This document shows positions 33,146 through 39,409 of a stretch of 39,409 bases of DNA, piece after piece; position 1 is the stretch's first letter, and every line of letters begins with the position of its first letter. Made by a program: the position numbers and the translations under genes. Below the pieces are notes generated by a model. The model did no database searches. It saw only the letters and a program-made list of their open reading frames with translations, and was not told the DNA's origin. The stretch comes from Bacillota bacterium. GTDB taxonomy: Bacteria > Bacillota > Clostridia > Christensenellales > Aristaeellaceae. The stretch spans positions 1 through 39,409 of the forward strand of contig JAEZRP010000005.1 of assembly GCA_023444095.1 (NCBI GenBank), in the 5' to 3' direction.

Positions 33146-34330
33146 CTAACCCTCCCTGATGGCATCCGCGAGACATGCCATGCCCTTTTCGATGGCCGGC
33201 ACCTCCGCGTTCGAGAAATTGAGCCGCATTGTATTTTCGTGGCCGCCCTCCGGATAGAAGAAGGTGCCGGGCACGAACGCCACCGATTTTTCGATGGCCC
33301 TTGTGAGGACTTCGCGCGCGTTGATCCCGTCAGGGAGCGCCGCCCAGACGAACAGCCCGCCTTCCGGGGTCGTGTGGGCCGTGCCCGCCGGGAACGCGCT
33401 GAAGCCGTCGAGCATGGCGTCAAGCTGCTTTTTGTAGTTGACACAGATACGTGCGATGTGCGGCACCAGGAGTCCGCGCCTGAGATACTCGTCGACGATC
33501 GCCTGGTTGAGAAGGGGCGAGTGGACGTCCGAGGACTGCTTTCCGATGATGAGCTTTCGCATCAGCATCTCGTTTGTCACAACCGCCGCGCCCACGCGCA
33601 TGCCGGGCGAGATGAGCTTCGAATAGCTCGAAAGATAGACGACCCAGTCGTTCTCATCGTACGTCTTAATGGCGGGAAGCGCCTCGCCCGCATAACGGAG
33701 GTCTCGGTAGGGATCGTCCTCCGCGAGGATCACGCCGTATTTGTTGGCGAGTTCCGCCAGCTTCGGCCGACGCTCCGCCGAGAGCGTAATGCCCGTCGGG
33801 TTCTGGAACGTCGGAATGATATACATGATTTTGGGCCGATGCTTTTGGATGAGTTCCTCCGCCGCCTCGGGAATGACGCCGTTTTCGTCCGTCGGGATCG
33901 CCACGATGTTCGCGCCATAGATCTTCATGGCCTGGAGCGCGCCCAAAAACGTCGGGCTCTCGGCGAGAACCACATCGCCCGGCTCGATGACCGCCTTCAA
34001 AAGCAGATCGAGCGCCTGCGTCGAGCCCTGCGTGGGAAGAACCTGCTCCGCAGTCGCGCTCACGTCGCAGCTTTTCAGAAATTCGGCCGTCGATTCCCGG
34101 AGGGAGGGAAGACCCTCCGTGCCGCCGTACTGAAGAAGCTTCGTGCCGTATTTTTTCAGGACGTCCACGGCGATTTCGCCCACGACGTCCGGCTCAAGCG
34201 CCGAGTCGGAGGGGTTGCCGCCCGCGAAGGAGATCATGCCGGGCTTCCCCATGAGCTTGAACACGTCGCGGATCGCCGATCCCGTGATCGGCTTCATGTT
34301 CGCGGCGATGATCGCGTCCGTCATCTTCAT
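33146..34330 (-). CDS. PLP-dependent aminotransferase, class I/II (2-aminoadipate/aromatic type)
   Basis: A 394-residue aminotransferase. MISFAGGNPSDSALEPD (about residues 32-48) is the N-terminal substrate-binding segment of this group, LPTQGSTQALDLLLKAV the PLP phosphate region, and YIIPTFQNPTGITLS the ring-contacting NPTG. AEDDPYRDLRY carries the Asp that binds the pyridine nitrogen, SSYSKLISPGMRVG the Schiff-base lysine, and NTMRLNFSN the carboxylate-binding Arg. The ATG at 34330 has GGGGG 7 bases upstream. The tyrosine T-box in front of it suggests a role in tyrosine or other aromatic amino acid supply; the substrate is inferred from this context. Confidence 0.92.
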   Translation of the reverse strand: MKMTDAIIAANMKPITGSAIRDVFKLMGKPGMISFAGGNPSDSALEPDVVGEIAVDVLKKYGTKLLQYGGTEGLPSLRESTAEFLKSCDVSATAEQVLPTQGSTQALDLLLKAVIEPGDVVLAESPTFLGALQAMKIYGANIVAIPTDENGVIPEAAEELIQKHRPKIMYIIPTFQNPTGITLSAERRPKLAELANKYGVILAEDDPYRDLRYAGEALPAIKTYDENDWVVYLSSYSKLISPGMRVGAAVVTNEMLMRKLIIGKQSSDVHSPLLNQAIVDEYLRRGLLVPHIARICVNYKKQLDAMLDGFSAFPAGTAHTTPEGGLFVWAALPDGINAREVLTRAIEKSVAFVPGTFFYPEGGHENTMRLNFSNAEVPAIEKGMACLADAIREG

Positions 34331-34347
34331 AACCGTACCCCCATATG

Positions 34348-34581
34348 AAAAAAATAACGCCCTCCCACCGGGGAAGGCGGCAATGCCCGCTGTACCACTT
34401 CCGTTTGCCGCGCGCAACCCGCGGCCTCACACGCGCTGTATCGGGCGCGCCCGGAACGGGCTACTGCTCCTTCGCCCGCTCGGCTCCGGGATGTATTCGC
34501 CCGCGCGCTTCGTCCCCCTCGCACCGCCCGGGGGCTCTCTTGACCCGCTCTCGCCCGCTACTTCTTCCCGTCATCGCCATT
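34348..34581 (-). promoter_or_regulatory. Tyrosine T-box riboswitch leader
   Basis: On the minus strand, after the start site near 34581, the T-box features occur in order. These are the AGTA-type bulge in GAAGTAG (34559-34562), the GAGAG distal-loop motif (34535-34539) with GGTGCGAG next to it, and the specifier loop GAATACA with codon TAC (Tyr) at 34493-34495. The antiterminator core AAGTGGTACAGCGGGC (34385-34400) follows, then a terminator with a 9-bp stem (34358-34366 with 34371-34379) and a T tract at 34348-34357. Uncharged tRNA-Tyr should allow read-through into the aminotransferase-tyrS-surE-yigZ operon. Confidence 0.9.
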
Positions 34582-34587
34582 TTGGTC

Positions 34588-34616
34588 AATATAACATGAA
34601 AAGAAGGCGATGTCAA
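34588..34616 (-). promoter_or_regulatory. Promoter of the T-box operon, TTGACA / 17 bp / TATATT
   Basis: Minus-strand TTGACA (34611-34616) and TATATT (34588-34593) are 17 bases apart, just upstream of the T-box. The flanking gap 34617-34738 holds no gene I can support; a 51-codon frame without a start codon crosses this promoter. Confidence 0.88.
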
Positions 34617-34738
34617 GCGAAGAATCGGGCAGGACGGGAGGCGTGGGAACGTCAGGATCGCCGCATGTGGCCGCAAGGCACTCGGCGTATTTTTGAAATT
34701 TCTCCTCCGACAAAGGCGTTTGGCGCGGAAACGAGCGG

Positions 34739-34870
34739 CTACAGGGTTCCGTACGCGCTCGCGATCATCTCAAGCCCATTGCGCGCGGTCAGCGCCGCCG
34801 TCTCGTCGGCCGTCATTCCACGTGTCGTCTGGCCGGTTCGCTCGATCACGCTGAACGTTTCCACTGTCAT
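34739..34870 (-). CDS. Possible 43-residue hypothetical protein
   Basis: A 44-codon frame that begins MTVETFSVIERTG three bases after the stop of the GIY-YIG gene and ends IASAYGTL. It may be translated by coupling, since no good ribosome binding site of its own is seen. The predicted product is helix-prone in its second half (TADETAALTARNGLEMIAS). I do not recognise it. It could be a genuine small partner of the upstream gene or a chance frame. Confidence 0.4.
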   Translation of the reverse strand: MTVETFSVIERTGQTTRGMTADETAALTARNGLEMIASAYGTL

Positions 34871-34873
34871 GCG

Positions 34874-35818
34874 CTATTCCGCATCCGGGCGAACGACCGT
34901 TGCTTGGCGGAATTTGCCCCATGTCCTTTTGCGCACCAGCTCGTCGAGGGTCCTGCCCTGCTGATCCTTCCATTCGACCCAGCCATTTGTACTTCCGCCC
35001 AAAGCAAAGTTGCTGGCTCCGCTCGGTTTGTCAAATGTAACGGGTCTTGCCAGAAAGTATCTGCCATCCTGTCTTGGCAGAATGACTCCGCTTCTCAGAA
35101 GCTCCCGTCTTTTTATGTTATAGCTTTCAACATGAGCGGGGTTCGCAAAATCGATCTCGGATTCGGATTGCAACTCAAATGAACTCTCATGAATCAATCC
35201 GAAAGCGACCACATTTTTTCTTCTCGCAATCAAAAGCCCGGGGCTGAGAAATGGAACTTGCCTTTGTCCGCTCAGGTTTCCGCAATCAGCGATTTGCAGT
35301 GCGTCGCTTCCCGTCCCACGCAGACGAAACCCTAACGCGGACACGATAAATTCGATCTCAAGAAACGCCTCTTCAACAGGTTGACCGCCGTACTCTTTCG
35401 CGCCGGATTTTTGCGCCACCCGATTCTCCGTTTCGCTGTTCCTTGCATTTCCCGCGTTGATGCGCACGACATGTTTCACATACTCAACCAAATTATTCAG
35501 CATTCCCGGCGAAAAGTATGATCGGTTCGCCGAAAACAATATTGCAAAATTCCAGAAATCCTTTTTTGTATTGTATTCACACAAGCCCGATATGCCGCTG
35601 TCGATTTGTCCGATCGACACATTGGTCAGAGCGCCACCCACCTGATTGACAAGAAAATAGACGCCGGGATTGCCCGCGTCCACCAGGCATTCGGCCTCGA
35701 TCAAATCGGAGCGCGGTATGACAAACGCTTTGATGGGTGACAATGGCGACATGCAGACCCGTATTCCATCCGCCGAACCATCATGAAACACGATCTGAAG
35801 GATCTTTTTCTTTATCAT
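34874..35818 (-). CDS. Degenerate GIY-YIG nuclease-like protein with C-terminal DUF4357 domain
   Basis: A 314-residue protein. The N-terminal part (1-120) follows the GIY-YIG/DUF4357 family layout: FVIPRSDLIEAECL (32-45), PGVYFLVNQ (51-59, the GIY position) and VSIGQID (67-73, the YIG position). KDFWNFAILFSAN (86-98) corresponds to the usual KDFW block. The second motif reads SIG instead of YIG, the following arginine is not found and the usual LESRLIE glutamate segment reads LNNLVEY. Nuclease activity therefore seems lost. Residues 236-296 match the DUF4357 domain (RRELLRSGVI ... FALGGSTNGWVEWKDQQGRTLDEL). G+C is far lower than the neighbours (about 33-45% in stretches), a sign of transfer. 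GGAG lies about 10 bases upstream of the ATG. Confidence 0.75.
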   Translation of the reverse strand: MIKKKILQIVFHDGSADGIRVCMSPLSPIKAFVIPRSDLIEAECLVDAGNPGVYFLVNQVGGALTNVSIGQIDSGISGLCEYNTKKDFWNFAILFSANRSYFSPGMLNNLVEYVKHVVRINAGNARNSETENRVAQKSGAKEYGGQPVEEAFLEIEFIVSALGFRLRGTGSDALQIADCGNLSGQRQVPFLSPGLLIARRKNVVAFGLIHESSFELQSESEIDFANPAHVESYNIKRRELLRSGVILPRQDGRYFLARPVTFDKPSGASNFALGGSTNGWVEWKDQQGRTLDELVRKRTWGKFRQATVVRPDAE

Positions 35819-35824
35819 CGTTTC

Positions 35825-37003
35825 TTAACTCCGTTTCAAATCGTCGCCATCGCCTTCCGCGTCAACATGATCCGGCCGTTTCCGAAAGCTGGATGAACGG
35901 TCGCCGTCCAGCCACGCACAGATGCGCCGCGCGACCGCCTCGGCGGACTTGCCCGTCTCATGGGTGCCGAAGAAGGCAAGAATTTCGCGCGCGTTCTCCC
36001 GCGCGTCGCCCTCGTCCACAAGAAGCTCGTGAAGCTCGGCCTCGCTATGCGCGATCCGGAAGGGAGACGTTTCGATCTCGAAGTACAGTCCGCGCTCGAA
36101 ATGATCCGTAGGATGATAGAGGATCACCGGTCGCCCAAGCAGCGGAAAATCGCCCGCGCAGGAGGAATAGTCGGTCAACAACATGTCGGAAGCCATCATG
36201 AGCTCCGCCATGTCGGGATATGTCGTCATGTCAATATCCGCGCCCAGAATGCCCGCGTTCCTGTCGTGCGCCCGCGCAGCACAGATCCAGTCCTCACCCG
36301 TTCCTTCGCACAGCGCCCGGACCGCCGCCGCGAGATCGAAGGGCGGCAGAAACATGCCTTTGCCCGCGGAATCGCGGAACGTCGGCGCGTAGAGAAGGAT
36401 GCGCTTGTTTTGCGGAAGGCCGGTCAGGCGTCGGGCCTCTTCGACGGACATGGGGAAAACGAGCCTGTCGTTGCGCGGAAGGCCCAGCTTCAGAACCTCG
36501 CCCCGGTAGCGAAACGCGGTTCTATACATTTTCTCGCAGAAGTCCGAGCCCGCGACGGCGAGGTCCATATATTGATAGTCGGGGTAACCCTCGTCCGGGT
36601 CCATGTCATACAAAACGCGCTTGAAGCCCCGGTCGCCGTGCCAGGTCTGGACGTACTTCTGATCGGAGAATTTGATCTGATAGAACGGGCGGTTGAAGTT
36701 GTCGACGTACACGCGCGCGGTGGAAATTTCGCCGATCCACCGGAGCGAATGAGGGGCGGCGCGGCGCACCCAGTCGGGCGCGTCGGCCTTCTCCCCCAGT
36801 TGAAACACGATGTCCGCGTCGGGGCGCATCTCGTGCAGCGCCTCGGCGATCGCGCGCGGGCTGTCTGAGAACGACGCGCCCTTGAAGCTTGAAAACGCGA
36901 CCTTTCCGGGGTTCACGCCGCGCGCGTGCGCCGCGCGCATGTACGGCCCCAGAACGGCGCTCCGAGCGGCGATCAGCGCCCTGCGCGCGGACTTTTTGAG
37001 CAT
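35825..37003 (-). CDS. CDP-glycerol:glycerophosphotransferase-like protein (TagF/TagB family)
   Basis: A 392-residue enzyme with a GT-B-like fold that transfers glycerol phosphate or ribitol phosphate to a cell-surface polymer. RPFYQIKFSDQKYVQTWHGDRGFKRVLYDMD (about 105-135) carries the family's QxWHG motif, and MYRTAFRYRG then LGLPRNDRLVF mark the G-P-R-D region. RILLYAPTFRDSAGKG (about 200-217) and DMLLTDYSSCAGDFPLLGRPVILYHPTDHFERG form the second nucleotide-binding half. There is no membrane segment, so it acts peripherally. ATG 37003 has AGGGG 5-6 bases upstream and overlaps the guaB stop (TGATG). A teichoic-acid-like or capsular role is inferred. Confidence 0.88.
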   Translation of the reverse strand: MLKKSARRALIAARSAVLGPYMRAAHARGVNPGKVAFSSFKGASFSDSPRAIAEALHEMRPDADIVFQLGEKADAPDWVRRAAPHSLRWIGEISTARVYVDNFNRPFYQIKFSDQKYVQTWHGDRGFKRVLYDMDPDEGYPDYQYMDLAVAGSDFCEKMYRTAFRYRGEVLKLGLPRNDRLVFPMSVEEARRLTGLPQNKRILLYAPTFRDSAGKGMFLPPFDLAAAVRALCEGTGEDWICAARAHDRNAGILGADIDMTTYPDMAELMMASDMLLTDYSSCAGDFPLLGRPVILYHPTDHFERGLYFEIETSPFRIAHSEAELHELLVDEGDARENAREILAFFGTHETGKSAEAVARRICAWLDGDRSSSFRKRPDHVDAEGDGDDLKRS

Positions 37004-38460
37004 CAGTACCCCTGCCTTACCGAGTAATTGGGCGCTTCCTTGGTGATGTTGATGTCATGCGGGTGGCTCTCGACGAGGCCCGCGCCGGTGATGCGAATGA
37101 ACTCGCCCTCTCTGCGGAGGTTCTCAATGGTGCTCGCGCCGCAATAGCCCATGGAGGAGCGCAACCCGCCCACCAGCTGGAAGATGGTGTCCGACAGCGG
37201 CCCTTTGTAGGGCACGCGGCCTTCGACGCCTTCTGGAACGAGCTTTTTCTGGTCTTCCTGGAAATAGCGATCGCGGCTCCCCTCGGCCATGGCGGCCATG
37301 GAGCCCATGCCGCGGTACACCTTGAACGATCTGCCCTGGTAGATCTCCATCGCGCCGGGGCTTTCCTCAGTACCCGCGAACAGGCTTCCCAGCATGACCG
37401 CGCTCGCGCCTGCCGCGATGGCCTTCGGGATGTCGCCCGAATACTTGATGCCGCCGTCCGCGATGACGGGCTTTCCAAACTTGTCCGCAGCTTCCGCGCA
37501 GTCCATGATCGCCGTGATCTGCGGAACGCCCACGCCGGAGACCACGCGCGTGGTGCAGATGGAACCCGGGCCGATGCCCACCTTGACGATGTCCGCGCCT
37601 GCGGAGAGAAGGTCGTGCGTCGCGCCGGCGGTGGCCACGTTGCCCGCGATGATCGTGATGTCCGGGTACGCCGCGCGAATCTTTTCCACCATGCCCATGA
37701 CGCCGGACGAATGGCCGTGCGCGGTGTCGATTCCGATGGCATCCACCTTTGCGCCCACTAGCGCGGCGACGCGCTCCATGGTGTCCTTGGTCACGCCCAC
37801 CGCGCCAGCGCAGAGCAGCCGGCCGTTGGGGTCCTTGGCAGAATAGGGATATTTGGTTGTTTTCTGGATGTCCTTTATCGTAATGAGGCCGCGCAGCATG
37901 AAGTTTTCGTCCACAAGCGGAAGTTTTTCGATGCGGTGCTTCGCGAGGATTGCCTTCGCCTCCTCGAGCGTGGTGCCGACGGGCGCGGTGACGAGGTGTT
38001 CGCTCGTCATGGCCTCTTTGATTTTCTTGTTGAAGTTGGTTTCAAAGCGGAGATCGCGATTGGTTAAGATGCCCACGAGCTTGCCGTTTTCGGTGATCGG
38101 GACGCCCGAGATCCGGTAGCGCTCCATGAGCGCCTGCGCGTCCGAAACGAGATGTTCGGGGGAGAGGAAGAAGGGATCCGTAATGACGCCGTTTTCGGAT
38201 CTTTTGACCTTGTCGACCTGCGCCGCCTGCTGGTCGATCGACATGTTCTTGTGGATGACGCCCATGCCGCCCTCGCGGGCGATCGCGATCGCGAGCCTCG
38301 CGTCCGTCACCGTGTCCATGGCCGCCGAGAGGATCGGAATGTTCAGCGTGATATTCCCGCTGAGCCTGACGGACGTGTCCGCCTCCCGGGGAAGGACGCT
38401 GCTCTTCTGAGGAACGAGCAAGACGTCGTCGAACGTGAGGCCTTCGCGTATGACTGCCAT
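37003..38460 (-). CDS. guaB: Inosine-5'-monophosphate dehydrogenase
   Basis: A 485-residue enzyme that oxidises IMP to XMP, the committed step of GMP synthesis. It contains LTFDDVLLVPQKSSVLP, the two CBS domains (about residues 90-205), the phosphate-binding GGIKYSGDI, the catalytic cysteine in GPGSICTTRVVSGVG, and the mobile flap VPYKGPLSDTIFQ. The ATG at 38460 has AAGGAGG 7-8 bases upstream; a Met six residues earlier lacks one. A promoter lies at 38504-38532. Downstream genes are co-transcribed through the overlap at 37003. Confidence 0.97.
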   Translation of the reverse strand: MAVIREGLTFDDVLLVPQKSSVLPREADTSVRLSGNITLNIPILSAAMDTVTDARLAIAIAREGGMGVIHKNMSIDQQAAQVDKVKRSENGVITDPFFLSPEHLVSDAQALMERYRISGVPITENGKLVGILTNRDLRFETNFNKKIKEAMTSEHLVTAPVGTTLEEAKAILAKHRIEKLPLVDENFMLRGLITIKDIQKTTKYPYSAKDPNGRLLCAGAVGVTKDTMERVAALVGAKVDAIGIDTAHGHSSGVMGMVEKIRAAYPDITIIAGNVATAGATHDLLSAGADIVKVGIGPGSICTTRVVSGVGVPQITAIMDCAEAADKFGKPVIADGGIKYSGDIPKAIAAGASAVMLGSLFAGTEESPGAMEIYQGRSFKVYRGMGSMAAMAEGSRDRYFQEDQKKLVPEGVEGRVPYKGPLSDTIFQLVGGLRSSMGYCGASTIENLRREGEFIRITGAGLVESHPHDINITKEAPNYSVRQGY

Positions 38461-38503
38461 AACTGCAACCTCCTTCATGATTCAGCCTTTGGATATTTTT
38501 GCG

Positions 38504-38532
38504 ATTATAACAGCATTGGCGCCCGGAATCAA
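38504..38532 (-). promoter_or_regulatory. guaB promoter, TTGATT / 17 bp / TATAAT
   Basis: Minus-strand TTGATT (38527-38532) and a perfect TATAAT (38504-38509) are 17 bases apart, 43 bases before the ATG. The leader is too short for a purine riboswitch. Confidence 0.8.
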
Positions 38533-38575
38533 GCGTACGTGAATAATATCCTGCAAAGAATTTGTTACAGCAGCC

Positions 38576-39322
38576 TCACTGATCGACGAGCGTTTCCGTC
38601 CTGAGTCCGTCGTTCTGGAGGACCGTCGGGCGGATCACCGCCGCGATGAGCCAGATGAGAAGCGCGAGTACGAGAAGCGCGGCGACGAACGCGAGCCGAG
38701 CGGCGAGCTTCGAGAAGAGGTTCGCGGGCCTGATCGTTCCGGACGCCTCGGCCTCGAAGGTGCGGAATACCGCGCCCGCGTCCGGGGCGGCGCCCGAAAG
38801 GAGCTCCTCCCGGCAGATGTCCTGAAGCCGCGACTCGATGTGCGCGCGCTGCACAGAGTCGAGCCTTCGCTTCACGCGCTTTTCAAACCGGGCGACGAAC
38901 GTATCCGCTTGCTTGACGGGCATGTCGAGCGCGCGCGCGATCTGCCGGGCGCCCAGCCCGCAGCCATAGCGCAGGAGGATGAGCCTGCGCGTGGCGGCGT
39001 CCTCCTGCTCGATGAGCCTGCGCATGGGGTCGGCGGCCGGGCCGCCCAGCACGCTCTCGGAAAACACGTCGAATGTGAGCTCCCGCTCCTCCATGTCGCC
39101 CGAAAGAGCGATCCTGCGCATGTCGCTTTTCAGGCTCTCGCGGAACCCGCGCGCGCTGCGGAAGCGGCGGCGGCTCATAAAGCCCTGGAGAATCGCGCGC
39201 TGCAGGCAATACTCCGCCTTGTCGTAATTCCCGGTGATGGCGTGCGCCATGCCGAAGAGCTCCGCATACACGGGCTTTACCCGCGCGAAGTACAGCCTTA
39301 ATTCGTCCGTCCGGTCGTTCAT
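38576..39322 (-). CDS. Sigma-70-like protein with C-terminal membrane anchor
   Basis: A 248-residue protein. Residues 8-70 resemble sigma region 2 (KPVYAELFGMAHAITGNYDKAEYCLQRAIL). Residues 105-155 form a region-4-like helix-turn-helix (AATRRLILLRYGCGLGARQIARALDMPVKQADTFVARFEKRVKRRL). A hydrophobic segment at about 209-232 (LAFVAALLVLALLIWLIAAV) follows an acidic linker, then a short tail. This mix of an ECF-like sigma module and a membrane segment implies a membrane-tethered regulator that may be released by proteolysis, or one that merely uses sigma-like DNA-binding modules. AAAGGAT precedes the ATG by 7 bases. No anti-sigma gene is visible; the upstream flank runs off the window. Confidence 0.7.
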   Translation of the reverse strand: MNDRTDELRLYFARVKPVYAELFGMAHAITGNYDKAEYCLQRAILQGFMSRRRFRSARGFRESLKSDMRRIALSGDMEERELTFDVFSESVLGGPAADPMRRLIEQEDAATRRLILLRYGCGLGARQIARALDMPVKQADTFVARFEKRVKRRLDSVQRAHIESRLQDICREELLSGAAPDAGAVFRTFEAEASGTIRPANLFSKLAARLAFVAALLVLALLIWLIAAVIRPTVLQNDGLRTETLVDQ

Positions 39323-39334
39323 CGCGTATCCTTT

Positions 39335-39409
39335 CCGTGCGGGGGAATGGCGGCAGGGGCAGCGCCCCAGCCCCCCATACCCCCGGCAAAAATACCCCCC
39401 CCACCCCCA
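39335..39409 (-). repeat. GC-rich dispersed repeat-like sequence at the window edge
   Basis: The minus strand reads GGGGCGCTGCCCCTGCCG plus a long G-run, the same GGGGCNCTGCCCC hairpin core as copy B (20795-20930). It is cut by the window edge. Confidence 0.4.

Noticed and set aside
34461..34676. 71-codon minus-strand frame over the T-box
   Set aside because: The T-box motifs and promoter account for this DNA; the frame has no ribosome binding site.

Overview
The window looks like chromosomal DNA of an anaerobic, high-G+C member of the Clostridia (low-confidence placement: a gut or rumen lineage near Christensenellales or Oscillospirales). The grounds are the 16S rRNA 5' half at the left edge, an indolepyruvate:ferredoxin oxidoreductase, a tyrosine T-box leader, a HelD-type RNA polymerase helicase, a YlbJ-like membrane protein, Gram-positive-style Shine-Dalgarno sites and sigma-A promoters, and an absence of respiratory genes. 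Most genes are housekeeping. They are packed into operons with 1 to 50 base overlaps.

Layout. 1-1060: 5' half of a 16S gene on the minus strand with a consensus promoter; the rest of the rrn operon lies off the left edge. 1065-2772: two minus-strand membrane-protein genes. 2904-8929: a plus-strand run of iorA, iorB, an esterase/metallo-beta-lactamase fusion, xpt, a HAD phosphatase and a BD-FAE-like esterase. 8920-10734: a small cysteine-rich DUF6171 gene (minus) and a GH51 arabinofuranosidase (plus). With the esterase, the GH51 enzyme suggests hemicellulose side-chain removal. 11011-16152: minus-strand blocks ychF-CPBP protease-rlmH, and DUF1858 / ferritin-like / phosphoglucomutase. 16378-17133: a SANT/Myb-like DNA-binding protein. 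17194-19959: cysE-dusB-aldo/keto reductase. 20209-27619: marR alone with its own promoter, then helD-BaiN-like flavoprotein-GNAT-COG2509 flavoprotein-rmuC.

27730-30284 holds a three-gene ABC-2 exporter (two PF06182-type permeases and an ATPase). Just upstream (30320-30529) is a compact unit with a consensus promoter, a good ribosome binding site, a 35-codon reading frame and a strong terminator. 30526-34616 is an aminotransferase-tyrS-surE-yigZ operon behind a T-box leader with specifier UAC (Tyr). 34739-38460 is guaB, a CDP-glycerol glycerophosphotransferase-like gene, a low-G+C GIY-YIG/DUF4357-like gene whose catalytic residues appear lost, and a 43-codon ORF. 38576-39322 encodes a sigma-70-like protein with a C-terminal membrane anchor.

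The strongest leads for something undescribed are the 35-aa microgene beside the exporter, the degenerate GIY-YIG protein in a base-composition trough, and the esterase/MBL fusion whose two halves differ in G+C. GC-rich dispersed repeats lie in several of the intergenic gaps. I see no CRISPR array, transposase, prophage or tRNA gene.
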